Shown: positions 45,959-55,375 of the stretch, in pieces
Layout of the letters: the number at the start of each line of letters is the position of its first letter
How positions within the stretch are numbered: the first letter of the stretch is position 1
Origin: Actinophytocola xinjiangensis
GTDB lineage: Bacteria > Actinomycetota > Actinomycetes > Mycobacteriales > Pseudonocardiaceae
Length of the DNA: 64,000 nucleotides
Direction: 5' to 3'
NCBI RefSeq assembly: GCF_001921215.1
Contig: NZ_MSIF01000009.1
Span: forward strand, 62,001-126,000
Notes under the pieces: generated by a model
What the model was told of the DNA's origin: nothing
The model's database searches: none
The model's input: the letters and a program-made list of their open reading frames with translations, nothing else
Translations under genes and position numbers: made by a program

Positions 45959-48948
45959 TCCTGCTCCTCGTCTGTACGGCTGGCGTCGGGACCTGACTGG
46001 TCACCAGCGTATGCCTCGATGAGGGCGTGGCGGCCACGCCGTACGCCCTGCTGGAAGCTCGACATGCGACCACGAACGGCGTCCGCGGTGCGTGGTGGCA
46101 ACGGCGGCGCGCCCGCCGTTGTCGTCTCCTCAGCCGATTCCTGCCCTCGCGGTGCCGCCGAACCGGGCACCAGGTGCGCCTTGGGAACTCGTTTGGGCAG
46201 CCCAGCGGTGGTCTTGGGCTCCTCCTCGGCGGGCGCGGCGAGCAGCGCCTGGGCGGCCAGCCAGCCGTCGTCACCGGGCGAGGTCCACGCGGCCGGCTCC
46301 GGCTGGGCGTCCGGCAGCGTCTGTTCGCCAGGAGCGGAACCGTTGGTGCCGTTGCCGTTCGTGGCACTGCCGTTGGTCGCGCCGTTGCCGTTGGCGGCCA
46401 CCTGCTCGGCCGGGTCGGCCGGCTGACGCTGGTGCGAGCCGGTGTCGGCCGACTCGAACCACTGCGACAGCACGGCCTCGTAGATCGGCAGCCGCTCGGT
46501 CGGCGCGTCGATCGCCGCGTCGGCCTCGGCCGGGCGCCCGGCGCCCAGCGGCGGGTAGCCACCGGCCTGCGGCTCGGCCGGACCGGGGTCGGGCAGCGGG
46601 GCGCCGAACAGCGTCTGGGTGTGCTCGATGTCCTCGTGCTGACCGTTGGCCTCGGCCGGCACCCCGTTGGGGGCCTGGCCGTTGTTGGGGTCGTAGCCGG
46701 TCGGCGAGTACTCGGGGTACCCGGAGACCTCCTGCGGTGTGCGGTCCCGCGTCTCGTCGGACGAGCCGTCCGGCCGCAGCCGGGGCATGCCGCCGGTGAA
46801 CGCGCCGGCGATGCCGCTGTTGCGCACCGGGGCCGGCGTGTCCGGGACGCTGGGCACGTTCGGCATGCTGGCGCCGATGCCGGTCGGCGAGTCGAACGCG
46901 GCGGCCTGCAGCGAGGAGGTCGTCGACGTCGCCGACATCGACCTCGGCGCGGCGCCGACCGGCTGCACCAGATCGGACGGGACGTTGATCCGGGCGATCA
47001 GGCCGCCCTCGATGTCCTCGTTGTCCCGCAGCCGCACGATGATGTTGTGCCGCTTGGCCAGCCGGGCGACCACGTACAGACCCATGCGCCGGGTCACCGC
47101 GACGTCCAGGTCCGGCGGGTCGGCCAGGCGGGCGTTGGCCGCGTTGATCTCGTCCTCGGACATCCCGACACCCTGGTCGGTGATCTGGATGGCCAGTTCC
47201 TTCTTGCGGGTCATCGCCATCCGGACGATGACCTTCTTCTCCGGCTCGGAGAAGAAGGTGGCGTTGTCCAGCAGTTCGGCGATGACGTGCACGAGGTCGG
47301 AGACCGCGCGGCCCTGCACGGCGACCTCGGGGGCCGAGGCCACCTCGATCCTGGCGTAGTGCTCGACCTCGGACACCGCCGCGCCGACGACCTCGGAGGC
47401 CGGGACCGGACGGTTGAGCTGGCGGGACAGGCCGGTGCCGGAGAGCACCAGCAGGCTTTCCGAGTTGCGCCGCATCCGGGTGGCGAGGTGGTCGAGCTCG
47501 AACAGGCTGGCCAGCTGGTCGGGGTCCTGCTCGTCCTGCTCCAGCCGGTCGATCAGCGAGAGCTGGCGTTCGACCAGCGTCTGGGACCGGCGGGACAGGT
47601 TGACGAAGATGGAGTTGATGTTGTCGCGCAGCAGGGCCTGCTCGGTCGCCATCAGGACCGCCTGCTCCTGGACCGCGTCGAACGAGCGGGCGAGCTGGCC
47701 GGTCTCCTCCCTGGTGAACACGGCGACCGGCTCGACGGCGTGCTTGGCCGCCTCGGCCGGGTCCGGGTCGGCGAGGATTCGCTGCACCGACGCGGGCAGC
47801 CTGCGGTTGGCGACCTCGAGGGCCTCGCGGCGCAGCACCCGCAGCGGGGTCAGCAGCGAGCGGGTCACGATCGCCATCAGACCGACCGCGAGCAGCAGGG
47901 CGACCAGCACCAGCGCGGCGTCGCGCCAGGCCGACTCGGTGGCGTCGTCGGCGAGCACGGTGGCGTCGCCACGCAGCTGCTTGAGCAGCTCGATCTCGAC
48001 GGCGCGCATGTGTTCGGCGGTGACGGTGCCGTAGTCGGTCAGCTCGGCGGGGTTGATGCCCAGCGGCTCCGGGTTTTCGGGCGTCCCGCGCTCGGCGGCG
48101 GCGAGGGCCGAGGCCATGATCCGCTCGCGGCGGTCGACCTCCACGCCGGCGACGGTGTCGTTGTAGAGCTGCTCCTGGGTGGTCGAGGCGTTGGCCCGGA
48201 AGTCGGCGTCGGCGCCGCGCGCGGCGGCCTGGGCGTCGCGCAGTCGGGAGAGCGTGTCGGCCGGGAAGCCGTCGCGGGCCGCCGCGATCTGCAGGATCGC
48301 GTTCTCCTTGGCGATGTTCTCCTTGCCCTCGGAGAGGGCCTGGATGATCGTGCCGTCGCGCAGCAGTTCCCGGTCGGTGACCGCGGTGTTGATCTCGCGG
48401 CCGAGGCGCACGACCGTGTCCAGCACGTCGGAGTAGCGGGTGAACGCGTTGACGTCCTGGTACAGCTCGGACTGGGCGATCGAGCGCAGGGCGGGCAGCG
48501 CGGAAAGGCGTTGCAGGCCGATGTTGTAGCGCTGCTTGGCCTCTTCCTCGTCGGTGTCCAGGTCGACCGCGGCGTCCTGGGCGCGGCGGACGGCGTCGTC
48601 GACGAGGCGGATCTGGTCGTCGAGGGCGGCGCGCGCGGTGTTGCGGTCGGCCAGCCAGGCAACCATGAGGTTGCGTTCCTTCTGGAGCTCGTGCACCACG
48701 TCGGTCACGCTGCGGGCCAGGTCAACCTGGTCGACGGTCTGCTGGAACTCCGAGGCCCGGTCCAGGTCGCCGGCGGCACGCAGGCCGGCCAGGGTGAGCG
48801 CGGTCAGGGTCGGGACGACGATGACGGCGATGACCTTGGTTCGCAGACGCCAGTTGCGCATGCGCAGGCGGGATCCGCCGGTGAGCGCGCCGCGTTGCGC
48901 CGGGGGCCGGCCGGAAGACGGGTTCCGGTCTCGTTTCTGCTCGGGCAC
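45955..48948 (-). CDS. Conservon sensor kinase (CvnA-type)
   Basis: Large membrane kinase of about 997 aa. One helix near the N-terminus ([23 protein letters not shown]), a nitrate/nitrite-sensor-like extracellular helical domain (about 60-300), a second helix ([24 protein letters not shown]), a HAMP-like segment, a dimerisation region with [14 protein letters not shown], and an HATPase domain (about 555-665: [34 protein letters not shown]). The last 330 residues are a Pro/Gly/Ala/Thr-rich low-complexity tail. The frame starts at GTG 49020; GTG 48948 gives an N-terminus like relatives and is preferred, but either is possible. Confidence 0.87.
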   Translation of the reverse strand: MPEQKRDRNPSSGRPPAQRGALTGGSRLRMRNWRLRTKVIAVIVVPTLTALTLAGLRAAGDLDRASEFQQTVDQVDLARSVTDVVHELQKERNLMVAWLADRNTARAALDDQIRLVDDAVRRAQDAAVDLDTDEEEAKQRYNIGLQRLSALPALRSIAQSELYQDVNAFTRYSDVLDTVVRLGREINTAVTDRELLRDGTIIQALSEGKENIAKENAILQIAAARDGFPADTLSRLRDAQAAARGADADFRANASTTQEQLYNDTVAGVEVDRRERIMASALAAAERGTPENPEPLGINPAELTDYGTVTAEHMRAVEIELLKQLRGDATVLADDATESAWRDAALVLVALLLAVGLMAIVTRSLLTPLRVLRREALEVANRRLPASVQRILADPDPAEAAKHAVEPVAVFTREETGQLARSFDAVQEQAVLMATEQALLRDNINSIFVNLSRRSQTLVERQLSLIDRLEQDEQDPDQLASLFELDHLATRMRRNSESLLVLSGTGLSRQLNRPVPASEVVGAAVSEVEHYARIEVASAPEVAVQGRAVSDLVHVIAELLDNATFFSEPEKKVIVRMAMTRKKELAIQITDQGVGMSEDEINAANARLADPPDLDVAVTRRMGLYVVARLAKRHNIIVRLRDNEDIEGGLIARINVPSDLVQPVGAAPRSMSATSTTSSLQAAAFDSPTGIGASMPNVPSVPDTPAPVRNSGIAGAFTGGMPRLRPDGSSDETRDRTPQEVSGYPEYSPTGYDPNNGQAPNGVPAEANGQHEDIEHTQTLFGAPLPDPGPAEPQAGGYPPLGAGRPAEADAAIDAPTERLPIYEAVLSQWFESADTGSHQRQPADPAEQVAANGNGATNGSATNGNGTNGSAPGEQTLPDAQPEPAAWTSPGDDGWLAAQALLAAPAEEEPKTTAGLPKRVPKAHLVPGSAAPRGQESAEETTTAGAPPLPPRTADAVRGRMSSFQQGVRRGRHALIEAYAGDQSGPDASRTDEEQE

Positions 48949-49592
48949 GGCGGCACCATAGACCGTGCGGTTCCCAGCGCGTGGTGGGACGTCAGAAGTG
49001 TGGTCGGGCACTCCCAGCACTCTCCCTGGTTGTCAAGCCGGTAGCCCGCCAGCTCGAACGGACAAGTACCCCAGCGAGGACCCCAACCCGTCTCACGCCC
49101 CCAGCGGTGGCGCACCCCTGCTGCTCCGCCTCCCGGCTCCCACTACCGGGAAGCACGCGCAAGACCATCTGGGCGCGCTCCTTACACCGCTTCGACGAAC
49201 CTCTACCTCGCTGTGGCCACAGAAGGTAGCGGAGTCTACTCCGTGATGTAAGCCCTCCGGACGGATGGTCACACATCAGGGTCTGAAAAGTCACACGGAG
49301 GCAACGATTTATCTCGATCGGTTTAGCCCCGGCCGTGCTCGATCGAGTGACAAAGGTCTCGTCTGGGTAGTCGTCAGGTCGCAGGTAGTCACTGTAGTGG
49401 GCAACTAACCACCACGTGTTCTTGGGTGGGAACGCGCGTTACCACTCGTTTCACAGACGGTCATCACCTGGACAGGATCTTGCGGACACTGATTGTGACC
49501 CGGGGATGAAGGTCTCTAGAGTGGCCCCCTGGTGTACGGGGCACCACCGTTTATCAGCTTTCACCACCTCACCCCATGAGGAGAGGCTCCAA
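48949..49592. other. Divergent intergenic region between conservon and ABC importer
   Basis: About 640 bp (or 570 bp if the kinase starts at GTG 49020), no convincing gene. It must hold both promoters. Seen: the dyad CGGAGTCTACTCCG (49230-49243), repeated GGTAGTC/AGGTAGTCACTGTAGTG words near 49364-49400, and pairing GGCCCC/GGGGC segments (about 49523-49545) in the leader of the importer. No riboswitch class was recognised. Confidence 0.6.
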
Positions 49593-50630
49593 ATGCCCAA
49601 TGGCAGTACCGGGCGCGGTCTCCGCTCCCGTCTTCCCCTGGTCGCAACGGCGTTAACGCTGGTCACGACGCTGTCTGGCTGTGGTCTGCTCGGTGGATCG
49701 GATGACGAGACCGAGCCGCAGTCGGGCGGTGACGGCAAGCTGGAAAAGACCAATCTCACGGTCTCGATCATGACGCCGACCGACCTCGCACCGTTCCATC
49801 TCGCCATGCAGGAAGGGTTCTTCGAGGACGAAGGACTCACGATCAAGTACGTGGAAGCCCCGAGTGGTGGCGAATCCGTCGCCAAGCTCGCTTCCGGCGA
49901 CGCCGACATCTCCTACTCCAGCTACACCCCGTTCTTCCTCGCCGAGAGCCAGGGTGCGCTCAACGGCAAGGGAGGTGTCAAGCTGATCGCGGACGCCTCC
50001 TCGGCCGGCCCCGACAGCTGCGTCGTCGTCGCGCTGCCCAACTCCAAGGTCAAGAGCATCAAGGACATGGCGGGCGCCAAGGTCGCGGTCACCGCGCGCA
50101 AGACGATCTCCGACCTGCTCGTGATGTCCACGCTCAAGACCAACGGCGTCGACTGGAAGTCCGTCAAGTTCGAGTCGATCCCCTTCCCGAAGACCGCCGA
50201 CGCGCTCACCGGCGGCCAGGTCGACGCGGCCTTCGCCACCGAGCCGTTCATCCAGGACACCCACAAGCGCGCGGGCGCGGTCACCCTGTTCGACACCGCC
50301 GTTGGCCCGACAGCCAACATCCCGACCGCGGGCTGGGCGTCCTCCGGTGAGTTCGTCGAGGCGAACCCGAACACCATCGCCGCCTTCCAGCGCGCCATGC
50401 AGCGCGGCACCGACCTCGCACTGTCCGACCGCAGCCTGGTCGAGCCGCTGCTGGTCAAGTTCTCCAAGGTCGACGAGGAGACCGCCAAGCTGGCGACCCT
50501 GCTGACGTTCCAGTCCAAGTTGGACCCCGCGCGGCTCCAGCGTGTGCCGGACCTGATGAAGGAGTTCGAGGTCATCAACACCGACCTGGACGTGAACGAC
50601 ATGATCGTGCCGACCGCCCCACTCACCTGA
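49593..50630 (+). CDS. NMT1/SsuA-like substrate-binding lipoprotein
   Basis: Solute receptor of an ABC importer, 345 aa. Lipobox LSGC with acylated C30. The mature protein has the NitT/TauT/NMT1 two-lobe pattern (TVSIMTPTDLAPFHLAMQEGFFEDEGLTIKYVEAPSGGESVAKLASGDADISYSSY). ATG 49593 is preceded by GAGGAGAG; upstream codons are spacer. Family ligands include sulfonates, nitrate, bicarbonate, thiamine precursors or riboflavin; none can be chosen from the sequence. 7 bp separate it from the first permease. Confidence 0.92.
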   Translation: MPNGSTGRGLRSRLPLVATALTLVTTLSGCGLLGGSDDETEPQSGGDGKLEKTNLTVSIMTPTDLAPFHLAMQEGFFEDEGLTIKYVEAPSGGESVAKLASGDADISYSSYTPFFLAESQGALNGKGGVKLIADASSAGPDSCVVVALPNSKVKSIKDMAGAKVAVTARKTISDLLVMSTLKTNGVDWKSVKFESIPFPKTADALTGGQVDAAFATEPFIQDTHKRAGAVTLFDTAVGPTANIPTAGWASSGEFVEANPNTIAAFQRAMQRGTDLALSDRSLVEPLLVKFSKVDEETAKLATLLTFQSKLDPARLQRVPDLMKEFEVINTDLDVNDMIVPTAPLT

Positions 50631-50637
50631 GGTATTC

Positions 50638-51411
50638 GTGCGACCGTTCGTACGGGGTCTGATCGGGCTGGGCGTCCTCCTCCTGGTGTGGGACGGGGTC
50701 GTCCGGCTCGGTCTGGTCGCCGCGGACAACCTGCCCCCGCCGGCCGAGGTCGGCGCGCGACTGGTTGATCTGCTCGGCCAGGAAGAGTTTCTCCGCGACG
50801 TGGTCGCGACCGTGCTGGCCTGGCTCATCGCCGTGGCCGTCGCGGTCGCGATCGCGGTGCCCGCGGGCCTGATCCTGGGGACCATTCCCTCGGTGCGCAC
50901 GGCCACGCGGATGCTGATCGAGTTCCTCCGGCCCATCCCGCCGGTGGCGCTCATCCCCCTGACCATGATCGTGGTCGGCTCCGGACCGGACGCGAAGATC
51001 TTCCTGGCGGTCTACGCCTCGATCTGGCCGATCCTGTTCAACATCATCTACGCGTTGGACGACATCGACCCGCTGCTGCTGGACACCGCGCGCTCGTTCG
51101 GCCACCGCCGGGCCAGGGTGCTGGCCACGGTGGCACTGCCGCACGTGGCGCCCTTCGCGTTCACCGGCCTGCGGCTGTCCGCGGCCATCGCGCTGATCGT
51201 CACCGTGTCCACCGAGTACCTGGCGGCCAGTGAACTGGGCGTCGGCGCGTTCATCATCACCGTGTCCAACTCGCCGAACTCGATGGACGACGTCCTGGCC
51301 GGCGCGCTGGTGATCGGTGTGCTCGGGTACCTGGTCAACGAGGTCCTGGAACGGGCCGGGCGCCGGATGTTCCGCTGGAGCGACACCACCCGAGCGGAGG
51401 CGCTGACGTGA
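50638..51411 (+). CDS. NitT/TauT-family ABC permease 1
   Basis: Inner-membrane subunit of 257 aa with about six helices and the EAA-like cytosolic loop DDIDPLLLDTARSFGHRRARVLATVALP. GTG start. It overlaps permease 2 by 4 nt (GTGA). Two different permeases imply a heterodimeric channel for one importer. Confidence 0.93.
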   Translation: MRPFVRGLIGLGVLLLVWDGVVRLGLVAADNLPPPAEVGARLVDLLGQEEFLRDVVATVLAWLIAVAVAVAIAVPAGLILGTIPSVRTATRMLIEFLRPIPPVALIPLTMIVVGSGPDAKIFLAVYASIWPILFNIIYALDDIDPLLLDTARSFGHRRARVLATVALPHVAPFAFTGLRLSAAIALIVTVSTEYLAASELGVGAFIITVSNSPNSMDDVLAGALVIGVLGYLVNEVLERAGRRMFRWSDTTRAEALT

Positions 51412-52229
51412 GCCGCCTGTCCGGATTCACGAACCGCTGGCTGGTGTTCCTCACCGCGCTGGTGCTCTGGCAGTTGGCGACGGCGGCGTCGGACAACGTC
51501 TTCTTCCCCACGCCCTGGCAGATCATCCACCACGGGTGGTCGCTGTGGTTCACCACCGCCGACGGGGGTTTCGGCCTCTCCGACTCGATCTTCGAGGACG
51601 TCCTGCCGAGCACCGCCCGCGCGGTCGGCGGTTGGGCCATCGCGGCCGCGATCGGTATCACGCTCGGCGCGGCGCTGGGCCGTTCCCGCACCGGGATGCA
51701 GTACGTGGAGCCGCTGTTCGCGTTCTTCCGCGCGCTGCCCTCGCCGGCGCTGCTGCCGGTGTTCATCGGCCTGATCGGCATCGGCAGCGACATGAAGTTG
51801 TCACTGATCGCGTTCAGCTGTATCTGGCCGGTACTGATGAACACCGTCGACGGCGTACGCTCGGTGGACTCGGTGAAGACCGACACCGCCCGCTCGTTCG
51901 GCACCCCACGCACCCAGTGGGTGGCGATGGTCGTGCTGCCGGCGGCGCTGCCGAAGATCTTCGCCGGCCTACGGCTGAGCCTGTCGATCGCGGTGATCCT
52001 GATGGTGGTGTCCGAACTCGTCGGCGAAAGCTCCGGCATCGGGGCGAACCTCGTGGACGCCAAGGCGGCGTTCGACTTCCTCAGCATGTGGGCCTGGATC
52101 GTGCTGATCGGCATCATCGGTTACGTGCTCAACCTCGCGCTGCTCGCCGTCGAGCGCCGCGCCCTTCGCTGGCAGCCGACCCGCGCCGCCGTGGCGAGTG
52201 CCAAGCAGACCACCAAAGCAGGAGGATGA
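51408..52229 (+). CDS. NitT/TauT-family ABC permease 2
   Basis: Second membrane subunit, 273 aa, about six helices and the EAA-like loop DGVRSVDSVKTDTARSFGTPRTQWVAMVVLP. Its stop TGA lies just before the ATPase ATG, inside that gene's ribosome site context (CAGGAGGATGACATG), so translation is coupled. Confidence 0.93.
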   Translation: MSRLSGFTNRWLVFLTALVLWQLATAASDNVFFPTPWQIIHHGWSLWFTTADGGFGLSDSIFEDVLPSTARAVGGWAIAAAIGITLGAALGRSRTGMQYVEPLFAFFRALPSPALLPVFIGLIGIGSDMKLSLIAFSCIWPVLMNTVDGVRSVDSVKTDTARSFGTPRTQWVAMVVLPAALPKIFAGLRLSLSIAVILMVVSELVGESSGIGANLVDAKAAFDFLSMWAWIVLIGIIGYVLNLALLAVERRALRWQPTRAAVASAKQTTKAGG

Positions 52230-52230
52230 C

Positions 52231-53088
52231 ATGCCGACCATGTTGGAGGTGCGCGGCCTGGCACACCGCTACGGCTCGTACGCGGCGGTGGAGAACCTGT
52301 CGTTCACCGTCGCCGAGGACGAGCTGGCGTGCATCGTCGGCCCGTCGGGTTGCGGCAAGTCCACGCTGCTGCGCTGCGTCGCCGGCCTGATCAAGCCGAC
52401 GGCCGGCGGCGTCACCCTGCACGGCGACCCGGTCGACGGTGTCCCCGCCGACCTGGCGGTGGTCTTCCAGGACTACAGCCGGTCGCTGTTCCCGTGGCTG
52501 AGCGTGCGCGGGAACGTGGAGTTCCCGCTGCGCACGCGGGTGAGCAACCGGACCGAGCGGCGCAAGCGGGCCGAGGAGGCGCTGGCCTGGGTCGGCCTGG
52601 AAGCGGCCGGGTCGAAGTACCCGTGGCAGCTCTCCGGCGGCATGCAGCAGCGGGTGTCGATCGCGCGGGCACTGGCCTGCAAGCCGGCGCTGCTGCTGAT
52701 GGACGAGCCGTTCGCCTCGGTCGACGCGCAGACCAGGGCGGACCTGGAGGACCTGCTGCTGCGGGTGCGGCGCGAGCACGGCAGCACCGTGCTGCTGGTG
52801 ACCCACGACATCGACGAGAGCGTGTACCTGGGCGACCGGGTGCTGGTGCTGTCCAAGTCGCCGGCGAGCATCGTGGCCGACCTGACGGTCACCCTGCCGG
52901 CCCAGCGTGACCAGATCGCCACCCGGGGCTCGGCCAGGTTCGTCGAGCTGCGGACCGAGATCGCCCGGCTGCTGCACGACCGCCCGGGGGCACCGCCGCC
53001 GCCGAACGCGGCCAACTCGGACGCGCTGGCCGCGGAGCGCTTCCTGGCGGCCGAGCGCGAGGAAGCGCGCCAGCAGTCGTCGCACTGA
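52231..53088 (+). CDS. NitT/TauT-family ABC ATPase
   Basis: Motor of the importer, 285 aa. Walker A GPSGCGKST, the Q-loop VFQDYSRSLFPWLSV, signature LSGGMQQRV, Walker B LLLMDEPFASVD, switch His in THDIDE. The ATG at 52231 is preceded by GGAGG; the frame extends 33 nt more upstream inside permease 2. The C-terminal 40 residues are Pro/Ala-rich. Last gene of the four-gene operon. Confidence 0.95.
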   Translation: MPTMLEVRGLAHRYGSYAAVENLSFTVAEDELACIVGPSGCGKSTLLRCVAGLIKPTAGGVTLHGDPVDGVPADLAVVFQDYSRSLFPWLSVRGNVEFPLRTRVSNRTERRKRAEEALAWVGLEAAGSKYPWQLSGGMQQRVSIARALACKPALLLMDEPFASVDAQTRADLEDLLLRVRREHGSTVLLVTHDIDESVYLGDRVLVLSKSPASIVADLTVTLPAQRDQIATRGSARFVELRTEIARLLHDRPGAPPPPNAANSDALAAERFLAAEREEARQQSSH

Positions 53089-53188
53089 ATTTCACCCATG
53101 TGGGTGGTCTTTGTCGCTGGATAGTTTTTCGTTGGTGACGTCGGGCAGCCCCCTCCTTTGTGCTCGTCCATAGGGGAGGGAGCCCGAC

Positions 53189-53650
53189 GTGAGCATGTTC
53201 GACCAGGCCAAGGAGCAGGCGGGGAAACTCGTCGACGAGGCGAAGGAACGGCTCAACCAAGCGAAGGACCAACACACCGGTTCGGGTGACAACGATCGCG
53301 CCGAGCAACAACAGGACTCCGCTGCGCAGTCCGGCGACTCGGGTGACCGGTCCGACCAGTCCGGTGAGTCCATGCAGGACTCCGGTGGCCAGTCGGATCA
53401 GTCCATGCGGGACTCCGGTGGCGGCATGCCGGCGCAGAGTTCCGGTGGCGGAATGGAATCCGGCGGTGCCGACTCCGGTTCGGACACCGGTTCCGACTCG
53501 GACGCCGTGCCGAGTCAACGCAGCGGACAGGACGCCGCCAACTCGGCCGCCGACTCGGCGGACAGCTCGCAGGCCGGCTCGGAGACTGGCGACGACCTGC
53601 ACGAGGACGCCGAGCGGATGACCGAAGCCGAACACCGCATGCGGAGCTGA
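53189..53650 (+). CDS. Small hydrophilic Ser/Gly/Asp-rich protein (CsbD/MT0933-like)
   Basis: 153 aa. The first 30 residues form an amphipathic helix (MFDQAKEQAGKLVDEAKERLNQAKDQ) like those of the CsbD and MT0933 (Rv0909-type antitoxin) groups of small stress proteins. The rest is low complexity (DSGGQSDQS, SGGGMESGGADSGSDTGSDSD), probably disordered, with an acidic end. No toxin gene is adjacent. GTG start preceded by GGGAGGGAG. The 100 bp before it includes no obvious gene. Confidence 0.65.
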   Translation: MSMFDQAKEQAGKLVDEAKERLNQAKDQHTGSGDNDRAEQQQDSAAQSGDSGDRSDQSGESMQDSGGQSDQSMRDSGGGMPAQSSGGGMESGGADSGSDTGSDSDAVPSQRSGQDAANSAADSADSSQAGSETGDDLHEDAERMTEAEHRMRS

Positions 53651-53662
53651 CCGGGCGGCAAC

Positions 53663-53691
53663 GCCGCTCGCCGGCACGACCGGCGGGTGGC
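53663..53691. terminator. Hairpin between convergent genes
   Basis: GCCGCTCGCCGG (53663-53674) with CCGGCGGGTGGC (53680-53691), 12 pairs including two G-U, loop CACGA. It lies between the small Ser-rich gene and the convergent decarboxylase gene. No T tract. Confidence 0.5.
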
Positions 53692-53728
53692 GTCGCGGCG
53701 TCGGTCCAGCGCCGTCGGCCCAGCGCCG

Positions 53729-55309
53729 TCAGTACAGGACCGTCGGGTTCGGGTCGACCTTGACCTGTACCAGCGTCGGCCCGTCAGCGGCCAGTGCCGT
53801 GGTGAGCGCGTCGGCCAGGTCACCGGGCCGGGTGACCTGCCGCGCCTCCAGGCCCATCCCGCTGGCCAGCGCGACGAAGTCGATCCCGCCGAGTTCCACG
53901 CCGGGCATCTTCCCGTTCTCCGGGCCGGCGAGGATGTCCACGGCCGCGTACAACGCGTTGTCCAGGATCACGAACGTCACCGGCAGCTGCTCGCGCGCGG
54001 CGGTCCACAGCGCCTGGATCGAGTACATGCTCGACCCGTCGCCCAACACCGCCACCACCTTGCGCTCCGGCGCGCCGATCGCCGCGCCGACCGCCGCCGG
54101 CAGGCCGTAACCCAACGCGCCGCCGCCGGTGCTCAGCAGCCCGGTGCGCTCCGCCCGCACCGGCAGGTACTCGCGGCGCACCAGCAGGTGGCTGGGGATC
54201 TCCTCGACCAGCAGCACGTCCTGCGGCACCAGACCGGCGAGCGTGGCGAACACGTACTCGACGGCGATCGGGTCGGTCGGCTCCGGCGCCGGACGCCGCG
54301 TGCGCCCGGCCGGGACCGGGCGGTCCGGCTCGCCGGCGACCTCGACCAGCGCCCGCACCGCGGCCAGCACACCGGAGCGGACACCGACCCCCTCACGGGC
54401 ACGCGCCAGCACCTGCTCGTCATCGCTGACCAGGTACAACGGCGGCAGCGGCACGTCCGAGCCACCCCGGAACACGTGGTACAGGAACGCCGGGGCGCCG
54501 AGCACCACCACCAGGTCGTGGTCCCGTAACGCCTCGGCCGTGCCGCGCTCCTCCGGCGGCAGGAACCCGGCGAACTGGGCGTGGTCCTCCGGGAAGGAAC
54601 TGCGCCACGACATGGGGCTGGCCCACACCACCGACCGGGTCCGCTCGGCCAGCGCCACCACGTCGGCCACCGCGCCGTCCGCGTCCACCCCTGGCCCGAC
54701 GACCAGCGCCGGGCGGCGCGCCCCGTGCAGGGCGGCGGCGAGCGCGGCGATCGCGTCCGGGTCGGGGCCGAAGCCGGTGACCGGGGGCCGGCGGGGCAGC
54801 GGGTCGCACGGGGCGTCCCAGTCGTCGGCCGGCACCGAGACGAACACCGGGCCGTACGGGCGCTGGGTGGCGACGCGGTGGGCGTGCGCGATCGCGCCCG
54901 GCACGTCCTGCGGCCGGGCCGGCTCGACCGCCCACTTCACGTACGGGCGGGGGAAGGTCGTGGCGTCCATCGCGCCGAGGAACGGCTCGGTCGCCATCAG
55001 TGAGCGCACCTGCTGGCCGGCGAGCACGACCATCGGCGTGTGGTTGCGGTAGGCGGTGAACACGTGCCCCAGGCCGTGCCCGACCCCGCCGGCCGAGTGC
55101 AGGTTGACCAGCACGGCCCGGTCGGCGGCGTGCGCGTAGCCGTCGGCCATCGCCACCACCAGCGACTCCTGGAGGCCGAGCACGTAGCGGAAGTCGTTGG
55201 GGAAATCACGCAGGAAACCGATCTCGGTGGTCCCCGGATTGCCGAAGATCGTCGTCAGGCCCAGGTCCCGCAGCAGGTCGCGGGTCACGTCCCGCACGGT
55301 GCTCGTCAC
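53729..55309 (-). CDS. Thiamine diphosphate-dependent decarboxylase (benzoylformate decarboxylase-like)
   Basis: ThDP enzyme of 526 aa related to MdlC. The cofactor-activating Glu is E48 (GLQESL), and the active-site His pair is likely H71 and H78 (NLHSAGGVGHGLG), as in benzoylformate decarboxylase. The PP domain has GDGSSMYSIQALWTAAREQLPVTFVILDN, the ThDP-Mg loop, followed by the family's closing strands. No other mandelate-pathway genes are nearby; other keto acids are possible substrates. GTG start, divergent from XPB with 66 bp between starts. Confidence 0.87.
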   Translation of the reverse strand: MTSTVRDVTRDLLRDLGLTTIFGNPGTTEIGFLRDFPNDFRYVLGLQESLVVAMADGYAHAADRAVLVNLHSAGGVGHGLGHVFTAYRNHTPMVVLAGQQVRSLMATEPFLGAMDATTFPRPYVKWAVEPARPQDVPGAIAHAHRVATQRPYGPVFVSVPADDWDAPCDPLPRRPPVTGFGPDPDAIAALAAALHGARRPALVVGPGVDADGAVADVVALAERTRSVVWASPMSWRSSFPEDHAQFAGFLPPEERGTAEALRDHDLVVVLGAPAFLYHVFRGGSDVPLPPLYLVSDDEQVLARAREGVGVRSGVLAAVRALVEVAGEPDRPVPAGRTRRPAPEPTDPIAVEYVFATLAGLVPQDVLLVEEIPSHLLVRREYLPVRAERTGLLSTGGGALGYGLPAAVGAAIGAPERKVVAVLGDGSSMYSIQALWTAAREQLPVTFVILDNALYAAVDILAGPENGKMPGVELGGIDFVALASGMGLEARQVTRPGDLADALTTALAADGPTLVQVKVDPNPTVLY

Positions 55310-55375
55310 CCGATCAAGCTACCTGTCGCCCGCTGAACGTATCGTCGTACGGGCAGCCCGTGGGAAGGAACACCA

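Noticed and set aside
46027-49044. A 1005-codon open frame antisense to the conservon kinase
   Set aside because: It has the Arg/Gly/Val/Leu-rich composition of a GC-driven shadow and no domain; the kinase on the minus strand is clearly real.
49416-49592. TPP riboswitch before the NMT1-like binding protein
   Set aside because: No CTGAGA and ACCTGATCTGG-type thi-box elements were seen in the leader.
53189-53650. Toxin-antitoxin pair
   Set aside because: The N-terminal helix resembles MT0933-type proteins, but no toxin-like gene lies next to it.
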